Below, one piece after another: positions 1 through 8,396 of a DNA stretch of 64,000 nt. The first letter of the stretch is position 1, and each line of letters begins with the position of its first letter. The notes under the pieces were generated by a model, which was given only the letters and a program-made list of their open reading frames with translations, searched no databases and was not told the origin of the DNA. The DNA comes from Thiothrix subterranea (lineage in GTDB: Bacteria > Pseudomonadota > Gammaproteobacteria > Thiotrichales > Thiotrichaceae): assembly GCF_016772315.1 (NCBI RefSeq), contig NZ_CP053482.1:3591501-3655500 (forward strand), written 5' to 3'. A program made the position numbers and the translations under genes.

Positions 1-120
1 AGTATTTGACGAATTGCCCGAAACTCTACCATAAGCTGACGAAAAATACCCACTTATAATGCGCCAATTCAATCACGCGACATCCGCCTCAAGAAAGCCC
101 TTGGCGCATTCTAACAGGCG

Positions 121-408
121 TTACGCATTCGCCTCAGCGGGTTGGGTGAAATCAACGCCTTCGTAAATGTCCGCAAGGGTCAGGGTGGTTTCCGGGCAAG
201 GCAGCGTAATCGTCTGTTCCAATGAGTCAAACCGTGCCACATCCCAAGCGCCTTCTGCATCGCGGTAAAATAGCGTCACTTGCGGTTGATCTTGCGCCAC
301 GATCAGGTAAACCTGCAACGATGCCAGCTTTTGGTAAGCGATCAGCTTTTCGGTGAAATCCTTCCACTCCGTGGATTTGGTAGTAATAGGCTTTGGAGCG
401 TAAGCAAA
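121..408 (-). pseudogene. Uma2-family (DUF820) endonuclease remnant, C-terminal part only
   Basis: An open frame on the minus strand reads through a segment typical of the C-terminal half of Uma2/DUF820 putative restriction-endonuclease-like proteins: a T-K-S-T-E-W-K-D-F stretch, then Y-Q-K-L-A-S-L-Q-V-Y-L-I-V, then an acidic tail with L-T-L-A-D-I-Y-E-G. The frame is closed on its N-terminal side by a TAA at 409-411, so the N-terminal half with most of the catalytic core is gone. No credible start codon or ribosome binding site precedes what is left; an internal TTG at 316-318 is unlikely to be used. I read it as a decayed fragment. Family assignment comes from the residue pattern, not from a search. 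Confidence 0.6.
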
Positions 409-477
409 TTAATCGCACCTTAAACCGCGTATCGTGCGATTATTTTGCTCTATAAATGACACACGCACGGGGATGCC

Positions 478-1428
478 ATGCTGGAATTTTGGAACACTGT
501 CCTGTTTTCCTTCGCGGTGACGGGGCCGATCTTTTTATTGCTGGGCTTGGGCGCGTGGCTGGTGCGTCTGCGGGCGGTGAATGACAATTTCGTCGAAGTC
601 GGTTCGCGCTTGGTGTTTACCTGGGCGTTGCCTGCCTTGTTGTTTGTGAGTATCGCGAAAACCTCGATCAGCGCCACCACGAATCTGGAACTGATTGCCT
701 ACGGTTTGGTGGCAATGCTGGTATTGTTTGTGTTGACGGAATGGGCGGTAACAGCCTTGGTGCAGCCGCCAGAAGATCGCGGTGTGGTGGTGCAGGGTAT
801 TTTTCGTTCCAATATGGCGATTATTGGGCTGGCGTATTGCGTGAATGCTTACGGTGAGGTGGCGTTGGCGGCAGCGTCGTTATACGTGGGGATTTTGAGC
901 ATTTTGTTCAATATTCTGGGGGTGATTACCTTGAGCCGTTCCCTGCATAAGCACCAAGGCGTGGGGCGGATGTTGCGCAATATTGTCACCAATCCCCTGA
1001 TTATCGGCATTGTATTGGCATTGCCGTTTGCATGGTGGGATGTGCGCCCGCCTGCGCTCGTGATGAAAGCCGGTGAAACTTTGGCGGATATGACCTTGCC
1101 GTTGGCGTTGCTGTGTACCGGCGCATCCTTGGATTTTCATACCCTGAAACAGGAATTCAGCAACACCATGCTGGCGAGTCTGAGCAAGTTGGTGGCGATT
1201 CCGTTGCTGTTTACGCTGGGCGGCTGGTGGTGGGGGTTTCGCGGCATGGATTTGGGCATTCTGTTGCTGATGTCGTCCGCACCCACAGCGGCAGCGAGTT
1301 ACGTGATGGCTCGTGCTATGGGTGGCAATGCCACACTCGCGGCGAATACGGTGGCGTTGACGACCTTGGGTTCCTTGCTAACCACGAGTGTGGGGATTGT
1401 GCTATTACAAAGCAGAGGATTAATGTGA
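478..1428 (+). CDS. AEC-family (auxin efflux carrier-like) transporter
   Basis: A 316-residue integral membrane protein made almost entirely of hydrophobic segments (about ten predicted helices), which is the usual size and layout of the bacterial AEC family (MdcF/malonate, malate permease and auxin-carrier-like proteins). Conserved-looking features include F-R-S-N-M-A-I-I-G around residue 110 and the C-terminal half repeat with S-S-A-P-T-A-A-A-S-Y near residue 270. It should act in the inner membrane as a secondary transporter of an organic acid or similar anion, but the substrate cannot be told from sequence. Its TGA overlaps the next ATG (TGATG at 1426-1430), so it is probably translationally coupled to the methyltransferase downstream. 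Confidence 0.85.
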   Translation: MLEFWNTVLFSFAVTGPIFLLLGLGAWLVRLRAVNDNFVEVGSRLVFTWALPALLFVSIAKTSISATTNLELIAYGLVAMLVLFVLTEWAVTALVQPPEDRGVVVQGIFRSNMAIIGLAYCVNAYGEVALAAASLYVGILSILFNILGVITLSRSLHKHQGVGRMLRNIVTNPLIIGIVLALPFAWWDVRPPALVMKAGETLADMTLPLALLCTGASLDFHTLKQEFSNTMLASLSKLVAIPLLFTLGGWWWGFRGMDLGILLLMSSAPTAAASYVMARAMGGNATLAANTVALTTLGSLLTTSVGIVLLQSRGLM

Positions 1429-2270
1429 TGGGTGAAGTATCAATGGCGCGAGTGGATTGCCGTACTTTTGTAGAATTTTGTCAGGGGCATCATGCTCACG
1501 CCTGCTCCATTCCCGTGGAGGAATTACCGGCCCGAATGCACGAACTCCCCAAAACCAGCGAACCCTTGATCGTGTACGCCAATGGCGCTGCGCTACCACA
1601 GGCAACCGCATTCCTCACCAGCAAAGGCTATCAAGTGGCGCAAGCAATCGAATGGACGCTGCCATTAGCGGTAAGCTTACAAGCCGCTGGCTTATGGCAA
1701 AGCGGTGCGCACTCACAACGCTTGTGGCAACCCGCACCCTTGATTGCGCGTTTCGTCAGCGAATTCATGCCCACTCACCAGATTCAGCCGGGGCAGGGTT
1801 TGGATATTGGCTGCGGGGCAGGGCGCGATATGGTGTATCTCGCGATGCACGGCTGGCAGATGATCGGCATCGACTACATTCCCGGCGCATTGCAACGCGC
1901 ACAGCAATTGGCAAGCAGCCAACACGTCGCGGTAACGACGCTGCAATTGGATTTGGAAACCGGGCAAGACCCGTTCGGTGCGTTTGCCGATGGGCAGTTT
2001 GCGTTGATCACCTTGGCACGTTACTTACACCGCCCGCTGTTCCCTTGGCTGAAGCGCCTGCTTAAACCCGGTGGCATTCTGATTTACCAAACCTTTATGC
2101 AAGGTTCAGAAAAATTCGGCAGCCCGCGCAACCCCAATTTCTTGCTGAAACCGGGGGAGCTGGCGCAGGTGTTTGCGCATACCGACATTCTGTTGGATAC
2201 GGTGGAAACACTGGACGATGGTCGCCCGGTGTCGGCGTTTATCTGTCGGCAGGTGGCAGACTGTCTCTAA
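1428..2270 (+). CDS. Rhodanese-like domain fused to a class I SAM methyltransferase
   Basis: I place the start at the ATG overlapping the transporter stop; an ATG at 1443 is an alternative. The product is about 280 residues. Residues 5-80 look like a rhodanese fold (V-D-C-R-T-F-V-E-F near the start, then I-P-V-E-E-L-P-A-R), but the active-site loop reads V-Y-A-N-G where active rhodaneses have V-Y-C-R-x-G. The catalytic cysteine is therefore missing and the domain is probably structural or a binding module. Residues from about 115 hold a Rossmann methyltransferase with motif I L-D-I-G-C-G-A-G-R-D and the post-motif L-K-P-G-G. The C-terminal half resembles TehB/Tam-like enzymes. Substrate unknown. 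It converges with the next gene and overlaps its 3' end by about 30 bp. Confidence 0.75.
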   Translation: MGEVSMARVDCRTFVEFCQGHHAHACSIPVEELPARMHELPKTSEPLIVYANGAALPQATAFLTSKGYQVAQAIEWTLPLAVSLQAAGLWQSGAHSQRLWQPAPLIARFVSEFMPTHQIQPGQGLDIGCGAGRDMVYLAMHGWQMIGIDYIPGALQRAQQLASSQHVAVTTLQLDLETGQDPFGAFADGQFALITLARYLHRPLFPWLKRLLKPGGILIYQTFMQGSEKFGSPRNPNFLLKPGELAQVFAHTDILLDTVETLDDGRPVSAFICRQVADCL

Positions 2271-4788
2271 TCGTGTCCAATGGCACTTCGATCAAATTTG
2301 GCACATCCAGCGTGAAGGTGTTGCCATTATTGTCCGCATCGGTAGCGGGTACTTCAAAGGTAACGCTAGGCGTTGGTACGGGTTGTGGTGCAACCGCCGG
2401 GTTATCAAGCTGTACCGGCGGCAATTCGGTGGCGGCACTGCGTACTGGAACGTCGGGGGAAACGCGCACTTCGACGGGGGCATTATTCGCGGCGGCAGCG
2501 GCTGCGGCAGCCGCCGCTTCAGCGGCTTCAGGGTTTTCACGTTCCTGATCGGGCGCAATGACGGGGGCGGCGACAGGCGGCGTTGCGCTAAGGTTATTGG
2601 TCACAGGTGTCGGCGCAACAGGTTCTGGTTTAGCGGGTTTTTCTGGCTTGACCGCAACCGCAGGCGGCGCTTCGGGTTCGGTGCCGGGGGTGAAAATGCC
2701 CATGGCTAAGGTTTCACGGTAACGTTTTTCCAAGGCAATTTGCGCTTCGACGCGCTTATCGAGTTGGTATTTGCCGATGAGTGCTTGGCTGTCATTCAGG
2801 GCGGTGCGGGCTTTTTCGGTATCACGTTTGCGTAAGTGGGTACTGGCGGCTTCTTGTTGGGCATCCACGACTTTTTCCAGCAGTGCCAGCGCTTCGGGGT
2901 GATCCGGGGTTTTTTCCAATAACAAGCTTAAATAGGCAATGGCGCTGTCACTGCGGTCATCGCCCCGACTTAAGTTGCCGTAATCAATGGCTTCGCGGGC
3001 GCGGGCTAAATTGTCGGTGTCAGCGGTGGGCGCGTTGGTGTCTGGCGTGGGTGTGGGTTCTGGAGCGGTGATAGTCGCGGCAGTGGTGGCAGGGATTTCA
3101 GGAGTTTCTGGCTCTGGCTCCGGTGCTAACGCTTGTTTGCGTTGCGCTTGACCGAGAGCAGATTCCAGGCTGACTTGACGTTTTAAGCTGTCAGCCAGGG
3201 TGAATTCGGTAATCAAACGGTCAGCGCTGTGCAGCAGTGTGCTGGCTTCATCGAGTTTGCCGGTGTTTAACAGGGTTTCGGCTTCAGCGTGTTGCTGATT
3301 GATGAGTTGCGCTAACAGGGTTTGCGTTTGGGTATTGTCGGGTTCGAGCGCAATGGCTTGGCGCAAATAGTCCAATGCGGCGGGATTATCGGGGTTGTTG
3401 CTAAGCAGCTTGCCTTGCAGGATGGCATCGGCGGCTTGGGCTTGTAAGTTGCGCAGATTCTTGGATGCGGCGAGTTTGCTTTGATTCGCAGCCTCAGCAG
3501 CGGCTACCTCATTCGCCGCTTCTTCCTTTGTAGCTTCTTCACGGCGGCGTTCGGTTGCTGCCGCTACGCTTTCTTGATCGAGTGCGGGGGGAATAGCTTC
3601 TTCGTTGATTTGATTCGCAGCCTCAGCAGCGGCTACCTCATTCGCCGCTTCTTCCTTTGTAGCTTCTTCACGGCGGCGTTCGGTTGCTGCCGCTACGCTT
3701 TCTTGATCGAGTGCGGGGGGAATAGCTTCTTCGTTGATCAGTGCAGCGCTTTCGGTGGTACTGCGAGGCGCTGTGCCGGTGTCAGGCGGGGTCAGTTCTA
3801 GCTCAGTTGTGCGTGTAGCGGCGGGTTCTTCCGGCGCATTGCTCCAACTGGAAAGTAGCTGGTAAGTGGTGAGCGCCACCGCACCGGCAGCGACCAAGCC
3901 CGCGAGTGGCAACAGCAGCTTTTTTTGTTGCTTGCGTTGCAAGGTATTCAACAGTGCGGTCGGGGTTTTTTGCCGAGCAGTCCGTTTCAGGTTTAACCCT
4001 TGTTGCAGTGCCGCCCAAGTATCGGGGCGTAGTTTGCGGATGCTGCTGGGGGCGGCGTTACGTACCGTGGCTTCGAGGGTGCTGTGTTTACCGAAGGGTG
4101 CGCTGCCTTGCAGGAGGTGGTAAGCCAAGCACGCGATTGAAAACGTGTCATCTTCCGGCGTTGGGGTGTCGCCGAGCAAAACTTCCGGGCTAATGTAACC
4201 CGAACGCAGGGTTTGGCGGGTACGTTCGCTGGAATTATTGTTATAGCTCATCCGCAAGGCGGCAGCGACGGGGGCGGTCAGTAAGCAGGGGGATTTGTCA
4301 TTGAGTAGAATGGCATTCGGTTCTAAATACCCAAACACCCCATCGGGGCGCTGGTTGGCAAATAAATGACTGATGCCATCCAGTAATTCCAGCGCTTCGG
4401 GCAGTGGCATTCCCCGGTCATCGAGTTCGGTTAAACGTTCGGATAACAACATGCCGCCATTATTGCGCATCACCAGCCAGCGCGTGCCATCCGCACTTTT
4501 ACCATCGTCGGTGATATGCGGCATACCGAGGGTGGGTTTTTGATACGCGGGTAACACATGCCCCAAGACTTGTTCAAACACCGGGTCTTGTGCCAAGGCG
4601 GGCAGCAGGGTAAAGGCTAAAACGTTGGCTTGTTCGCCATTGCTTTGCTGTTGTTTGAGGTCTTGTGCCCAATACAGTTTGCCCAGCGCAGTCTCTGCCA
4701 TGCAGCGCCGCAGGGCATAACGCTCCTGAAGGATGGGCAAAGATTGCGTGGTGTTGGCATCCACAGAGGGTTGGTTTGAAAATGGCAT
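2239..4788 (-). CDS. Membrane-anchored pseudokinase-like protein with coiled-coil, TPR-like and Ala/Pro-rich regions
   Basis: I start this at 4788, where GGGAG lies about 10 bases upstream, giving 849 residues. Residues ~20-265 follow a Ser/Thr protein-kinase fold, but the catalytic loop is degenerate (G-Y-L-E-P-N-A-I-L-L in place of H-R-D-x-K-P-x-N-I-L) and no DFG is evident, so it is probably a pseudokinase. The late-lobe features S-G-Y-I-S-P-E-V-L and Y-H-L-L-Q-G-S-A-P-F-G are kept. One transmembrane helix sits near residues 285-306. Beyond it come Glu/Ala-rich repeats (including a perfect 43-residue duplication), TPR-like helices and a long Pro/Ala tail. The tail should be periplasmic. 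A role as a scaffold or envelope stress sensor is inference only; I do not recognise a named family. Confidence 0.65.
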   Translation of the reverse strand: MPFSNQPSVDANTTQSLPILQERYALRRCMAETALGKLYWAQDLKQQQSNGEQANVLAFTLLPALAQDPVFEQVLGHVLPAYQKPTLGMPHITDDGKSADGTRWLVMRNNGGMLLSERLTELDDRGMPLPEALELLDGISHLFANQRPDGVFGYLEPNAILLNDKSPCLLTAPVAAALRMSYNNNSSERTRQTLRSGYISPEVLLGDTPTPEDDTFSIACLAYHLLQGSAPFGKHSTLEATVRNAAPSSIRKLRPDTWAALQQGLNLKRTARQKTPTALLNTLQRKQQKKLLLPLAGLVAAGAVALTTYQLLSSWSNAPEEPAATRTTELELTPPDTGTAPRSTTESAALINEEAIPPALDQESVAAATERRREEATKEEAANEVAAAEAANQINEEAIPPALDQESVAAATERRREEATKEEAANEVAAAEAANQSKLAASKNLRNLQAQAADAILQGKLLSNNPDNPAALDYLRQAIALEPDNTQTQTLLAQLINQQHAEAETLLNTGKLDEASTLLHSADRLITEFTLADSLKRQVSLESALGQAQRKQALAPEPEPETPEIPATTAATITAPEPTPTPDTNAPTADTDNLARAREAIDYGNLSRGDDRSDSAIAYLSLLLEKTPDHPEALALLEKVVDAQQEAASTHLRKRDTEKARTALNDSQALIGKYQLDKRVEAQIALEKRYRETLAMGIFTPGTEPEAPPAVAVKPEKPAKPEPVAPTPVTNNLSATPPVAAPVIAPDQERENPEAAEAAAAAAAAAANNAPVEVRVSPDVPVRSAATELPPVQLDNPAVAPQPVPTPSVTFEVPATDADNNGNTFTLDVPNLIEVPLDTIRDSLPPADR
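3481..3738. repeat. Perfect 129-bp tandem duplication inside the pseudokinase-like gene
   Basis: Two adjacent 129-bp copies (3481-3609 and 3610-3738) appear identical base for base. Each encodes the same 43 residues, beginning I-N-E-E-A-I-P-P-A-L and ending A-A-E-A-A-N-Q. The unit length is a multiple of three, so the frame is kept. Silent differences are absent, which points to a recent duplication and likely copy-number variation between strains. Confidence 0.95.
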
Positions 4789-4848
4789 AATGCAAAAGCT
4801 CCCGCGAATCACCGCCGGTTATTCCAGAAATGCGGCGATTATAGAGGA

Positions 4849-6339
4849 TTACTTCGCTTTGAGCACATCTTCATGGAATAACTGCCCCACGGCCTCCAAC
4901 GCAATCAGTTCGTCGGCATCGCCGGTGATGCTCGTGACCATGTGCGGCGGCACGAATGCACCCGCACCCAGTGCTTTGGGGGCGACGATTTGTTGCGCCG
5001 CTTGCAACTCTGGCGCGATGGCGGCTCGTAAGGCTGCATACGATTCATAATTGCGCCGCACTTTGGCTACCAGCGTATCAAACAGCATCACCAGCGGCGG
5101 TGGCGGCGGATTACTGCGGCTAAAGCCCATCGAATGGAAAATGCCCGGTTTCAACCACAACAGCAATTCGGCTTGCGCGTTGGACACTTCCCAAGTTTCA
5201 CGCCCATTACGCGGGATAGCTGTTTTGATGAAATGTTCGATCATGTCTGCCACATCCCACGGGCGGAAAACTAGCCCACCACCAGCCAAGGGTCTGCCGG
5301 GGAGACGGTCTTTGAGCGCTGCCAGCCACGCGGGGGCGGGTTCCATATCCACCAAACGGTTTTGTTCGGCATTTTGCATAAAGCCATCCGTGCCATTGCC
5401 GTAGTAGTCTAAATATTTGCCATTGCGCCAAAAGGCTTCGCCTTCATTGAGCAGGGTGCTGACGTTTGCCCATTTATCTGCCCCAAACAGGGCGCTGACG
5501 CTGGCTTGGTTGAGCGGGGCATTTAAGCCGAGATTCAGGGCGAGGTGCATCCCCGCCTCCGAGCAATACACTTGTTCGGCTTGGCTGTGCAAGGTAGCCA
5601 GTGCGCTGCGGCTGCCCAGCACAGCATTCAGCACATTGCTGCCAAATTCCATCACCTTGGCGTAGCTATTGGTCATCAAGTTGTCATTGCCGTTGTAGTC
5701 GGGCGGGAATTTAGTCACTTTCTGCAACAGCATTGACCACGTGCGCACATTGTTGACGTAAGCGCGTTGTTCGGCGGGGGAAATATCGCCGAGAAACCGG
5801 ATACGCCACAGCAAAGCTGGGTAATCTTTCGGATTCACATGCCCAGCCGAATGTTGGTTGGCGTAGCTGCGTGGGCTGTCGGTGGCGACCATGCCGCTGG
5901 CTACCCCGATGTAATTGCGCACATGGGTAATGCTGAATTTGAGCATTTCCAAGCCTTTTTCCTCATTGTGGAACACGGATTGCACAATGTGGCGATTGCC
6001 AGGATTGTGGTGTGAGGAGCCTAAATACCATTCGCCGGGCTGGATAAAACGCAACAGGTCGCGCTGCTTGGTTTTCCAGACATTTTGGTAGGCAATCAGG
6101 CGCAAATCTTTGTCGCTGTGGATATGGGTGGGGACTTCTTCCCATTTCCCGCCGACTTCAATGAGTTTGGTAACGAGGCTGCGCTCGGTTTTTAAAGTGG
6201 GGTCTTTCCACAAGGTTTGCGCGGCGGTGGGGTTGATGGTGTAGGCGGAGGCGGGTAGTGGGCGGTCGTAACGGGCTTGCGGATTTTGTGTGTACCAAGC
6301 ATTCGCTGCTGCCAAGGTTTGATCGGCGAGTCGTGACAT
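4849..6339 (-). CDS. Hypothetical protein, 496 residues, family not recognised
   Basis: A long, well-formed reading frame with normal codon use for this genome and a start at 6339, about 10 bases downstream of a GAGGGAG-like site. I do not recognise the family. No signal peptide or transmembrane helix is evident, so a soluble cytoplasmic protein is likely. Features: a Trp-rich N-terminal third, H-V-R-N-Y-I-G-V-A-S-G near residue 140, C-S-E-A-G-M-H-L-A-L near residue 260, and a run of five prolines near residue 415. The His...Cys-Ser-Glu pattern is faintly like permuted NlpC/P60 (YiiX-type) cysteine peptidases, but the order and spacing are not convincing. It is transcribed toward the pseudokinase-like gene with a gap of about 60 bp, so the two may share a transcript. 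Confidence 0.6.
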   Translation of the reverse strand: MSRLADQTLAAANAWYTQNPQARYDRPLPASAYTINPTAAQTLWKDPTLKTERSLVTKLIEVGGKWEEVPTHIHSDKDLRLIAYQNVWKTKQRDLLRFIQPGEWYLGSSHHNPGNRHIVQSVFHNEEKGLEMLKFSITHVRNYIGVASGMVATDSPRSYANQHSAGHVNPKDYPALLWRIRFLGDISPAEQRAYVNNVRTWSMLLQKVTKFPPDYNGNDNLMTNSYAKVMEFGSNVLNAVLGSRSALATLHSQAEQVYCSEAGMHLALNLGLNAPLNQASVSALFGADKWANVSTLLNEGEAFWRNGKYLDYYGNGTDGFMQNAEQNRLVDMEPAPAWLAALKDRLPGRPLAGGGLVFRPWDVADMIEHFIKTAIPRNGRETWEVSNAQAELLLWLKPGIFHSMGFSRSNPPPPPLVMLFDTLVAKVRRNYESYAALRAAIAPELQAAQQIVAPKALGAGAFVPPHMVTSITGDADELIALEAVGQLFHEDVLKAK

Positions 6340-6474
6340 ATGTTTCTCCCTCGTGTGGTTGCCCTATCGCCTGAGTATAGTGCAGCATTTCAGCATGAGG
6401 GTTGCCAGCGGGAACGTTTTAGCGCAATTTTGCCATTGGTTTGATGCCAATGGCATAAATGCGCTGGTATTTGC

Positions 6475-7050
6475 TCAGGCAGCGGTCTCAACGGGTTCGG
6501 ATTGTTCGATGGCATGTACCAACTGTGGGATTTGCGATAGCGCGGGTGCGCCGTCCATCAGCAATGCAATCGGCATGACCTCGAAGATTTCTTCCGGGCT
6601 TGCGCCAAATTCGCGAGCAGCTTTGACGTGCATATCAATCAATCGGGCGTCTTGTTGCACCAAAGCAATGCCTAGACCGACCAATTCGCGGCAACGGCGA
6701 TCAATGCAGCCTTTGCTGAGGGAAAATTCACGCCATGAATCGACCCACGCTTTCCAGAGTTCGGTGTTGTGATGTTCAGGGCTGGCTTGCGAGTAAAGTG
6801 CCACGCGGCGGACTTGCAGCATCTCGGTATCGGTTGCACCGAGTTTGAGGGCGGCTTGGGTGTGAATGTCGATGCAGCGATGGCAGTCTTTAGCGAGGGC
6901 AATGCCTAGCGTAATCAACTCTTTATGCTTGCGATCCAGTGCGCCTTTTTTGGTACTTTCTTGCGAAAGCTCACCAATAATTTCCAAAAATTCGCCTAGC
7001 CCGTAAGTGCGTGCGCGTTTGAGTGAGGCGATGAAGTCGTTATCTACCAT
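6475..7050 (-). CDS. Carboxymuconolactone decarboxylase (AhpD-like) family protein
   Basis: The start at 7050 is chosen because AGGATC lies just upstream; the product has 191 residues. It contains two tandem CMD/AhpD-type helical repeats, around residues 20-95 and 110-180. The first carries C-H-R-C-I-D-I-H, the CxxC-xxx-H motif of alkylhydroperoxidase AhpD-like proteins, which suggests thiol peroxidase or redox activity. The second repeat has lost both cysteines (Q-Q-D-A-R-L-I-D-M-H). Known members act in peroxide defence or protocatechuate catabolism; nothing here points to an aromatic pathway, so a redox role is more likely. It is cytoplasmic and appears to be transcribed alone. Confidence 0.8.
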   Translation of the reverse strand: MVDNDFIASLKRARTYGLGEFLEIIGELSQESTKKGALDRKHKELITLGIALAKDCHRCIDIHTQAALKLGATDTEMLQVRRVALYSQASPEHHNTELWKAWVDSWREFSLSKGCIDRRCRELVGLGIALVQQDARLIDMHVKAAREFGASPEEIFEVMPIALLMDGAPALSQIPQLVHAIEQSEPVETAA

Positions 7051-7171
7051 GGTTGTTGATCCTTTTTTGTTGCAGTGCAAAACAAACTGTACCACAGAAC
7101 GCTCTGTATGCATTAAGTTGTCTGCTAAGCGTCATGAAAGTGTCAAACTAACAGCAAGTAGTGTGCCAAGG

Positions 7172-7202
7172 AGAACCCCTCACCCCTTGAGGGTGAAGGG
7201 TA
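7172..7202. repeat. C-rich palindromic repeat (same family as the smc insertions)
   Basis: The intergenic stretch reads aacccctcaccccttgaggg followed by tgaaggg. It shares the CCCCTCACCCC and CCCTTGAGGG words with the elements inside smc at 10062-10218. It sits just past the cyclophilin stop codon and can form a short hairpin, so it may also act as a weak terminator. Probably a dispersed REP-type repeat. Confidence 0.6.
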
Positions 7203-7211
7203 ACAGTGGAA

Positions 7212-7820
7212 TTATTCGACGATAGAAACTTTATTCATCAGAATAGGTTGCACTGGCACGTCACCGTGCGGGCCGAAGTTGCCCGTTTTTACGCCAACAA
7301 TCGCATCTACCACATCCATGCCTTCGACGACTTTACCGAAGACCGCGTAGCCCCAGCCTTGTGCGGTTTCAGAACGGAAGTTCAGGAAATCGTTGTTACT
7401 GACGTTGATGAAGAATTGTGAAGAAGCGGAATGCGGGTCGTTAGTACGCGCCATTGCCACGGTGCCACGGTCATTTTTCAAGCCGTTGTTGGCTTCGTTT
7501 TTGACAGGTGGGCGCTTGTCCGCTTTTTCTTTCATGGTTTCGTTCATGCCGCCGCCTTGCACCATGAAGCCGGGGATGACGCGGTGGAAAATAGTCCCTT
7601 CGTAAAAACCTTCTTTGACATAAGCCAGAATGTTTTCAACCGTTTTGGGTGCAGCGGCGGCATCCAATTCGATTTTGATGTTGCCTTTGGTGGTTTCAAT
7701 CAGAATAGTCGACATTTTATCTCCAGAAGTGGGTGTTCCTGCGGCTTTTTCCTCGGCGTGGCTGCTCAAGGTAGCAAAGCTCAGTAACATGGCAAAAAGT
7801 GTAATAAAGAAACGTTTCAT
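7212..7820 (-). CDS. ppiA: Peptidyl-prolyl cis-trans isomerase, cyclophilin type, with signal peptide and possible internal start
   Basis: A 202-residue cyclophilin. The N-terminus ([15 protein letters not shown], cut after S-S-H-A) is a Sec signal peptide, so the full-length form should be a periplasmic prolyl isomerase. Core motifs are present: [24 protein letters not shown] and the conserved Gly-rich C-terminus. Inside the gene an ATG at 7715 begins [12 protein letters not shown], the usual start of the cytoplasmic PpiB type, and has GGAG five bases upstream, whereas the first ATG at 7820 has only a weak site. The gene may therefore yield both an exported and a cytoplasmic enzyme. The symbol follows the exported form. 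Confidence 0.85.
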   Translation of the reverse strand: MKRFFITLFAMLLSFATLSSHAEEKAAGTPTSGDKMSTILIETTKGNIKIELDAAAAPKTVENILAYVKEGFYEGTIFHRVIPGFMVQGGGMNETMKEKADKRPPVKNEANNGLKNDRGTVAMARTNDPHSASSQFFINVSNNDFLNFRSETAQGWGYAVFGKVVEGMDVVDAIVGVKTGNFGPHGDVPVQPILMNKVSIVE

Positions 7821-7895
7821 GCGGTATGCCCCGTGTTGTTGTTGATAATCAAGCGATGCGCATAATACCGCGCACCGCCCGATTTTTCCAACGTA

Positions 7896-8285
7896 TTACG
7901 GCAGTTCAACTTTGGGGGCGGGTTGCCAGCCTGCTTGACGGTGTTCGACGATCACGGTGGTGTAAACGCCGCCGCGTACATTCCACACCCCGGTCAGGCG
8001 CATAAAGCGTGGGTCAGTGGCGGCAACCAGATCTTCCAGAATTTTGTTGGTCACGGCTTCGTGGAATGCGCCTTCTTCGCGGTAACTCCACATGTACAGT
8101 TTGAGGGATTTCAGCTCAACGCATTTGGTATTCGCGACGTATTCGATTTTGAATTGCGCGAAATCCGGCTGCCCGGTTTTGGGGCAAATGCAGGTGAATT
8201 CGGGCAAATCAATGCGAATGGTGTAATCGCGTTGCGGGTTAGGGTTGGGGAAGGTGTCGAGTTCTTTGCTGGGGTATGTAGACAT
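7896..8285 (-). CDS. queF: NADPH-dependent 7-cyano-7-deazaguanine reductase (short, type I QueF)
   Basis: A 129-residue protein matching the unimodular QueF class of the tunnelling (T-fold) superfamily. It reduces preQ0 to preQ1 with NADPH in queuosine tRNA-modification biosynthesis, in the cytoplasm. The nucleophile region is seen in [11 protein letters not shown], and the QueF NADPH/substrate motif in [10 protein letters not shown] around residue 55. A conserved F-H-E follows, and the C-terminus has R-G-G-V-Y-T-T. The length is right for this class. It diverges from smc, with about 110 bp between the start codons. Confidence 0.92.
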   Translation of the reverse strand: MSTYPSKELDTFPNPNPQRDYTIRIDLPEFTCICPKTGQPDFAQFKIEYVANTKCVELKSLKLYMWSYREEGAFHEAVTNKILEDLVAATDPRFMRLTGVWNVRGGVYTTVIVEHRQAGWQPAPKVELP

Positions 8286-8396
8286 GGTTGCTCCTAAAGT
8301 GTCCCGATGAACAGTCGGGTGGATGTTGAAAACGCGCTGGTTTTATATCATGCTTGCGCGTTTGTCCATTACTACGCCCCTAAATTAGGAAAAGAA

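Noticed and set aside
1-60. Promoter-like TATAAT at 55-60
   Set aside because: The nearest -35-like hexamer is 13 bp away, too close; no gene follows on the plus strand before a remnant on the minus strand.
1113-1427. Extension of the methyltransferase frame to an ATG at 1113
   Set aside because: It would overlap the AEC gene by over 300 bp; the TGATG start at 1428 fits the rhodanese-like N-terminus.
3481-3738. CRISPR array
   Set aside because: Only two contiguous 129-bp copies with no spacers, and both are coding.
8307-8396. Earlier ATG for smc at 8307
   Set aside because: Adds 30 residues not seen in SMC proteins; the GTG at 8397 has a good ribosome site and the standard N-terminus.
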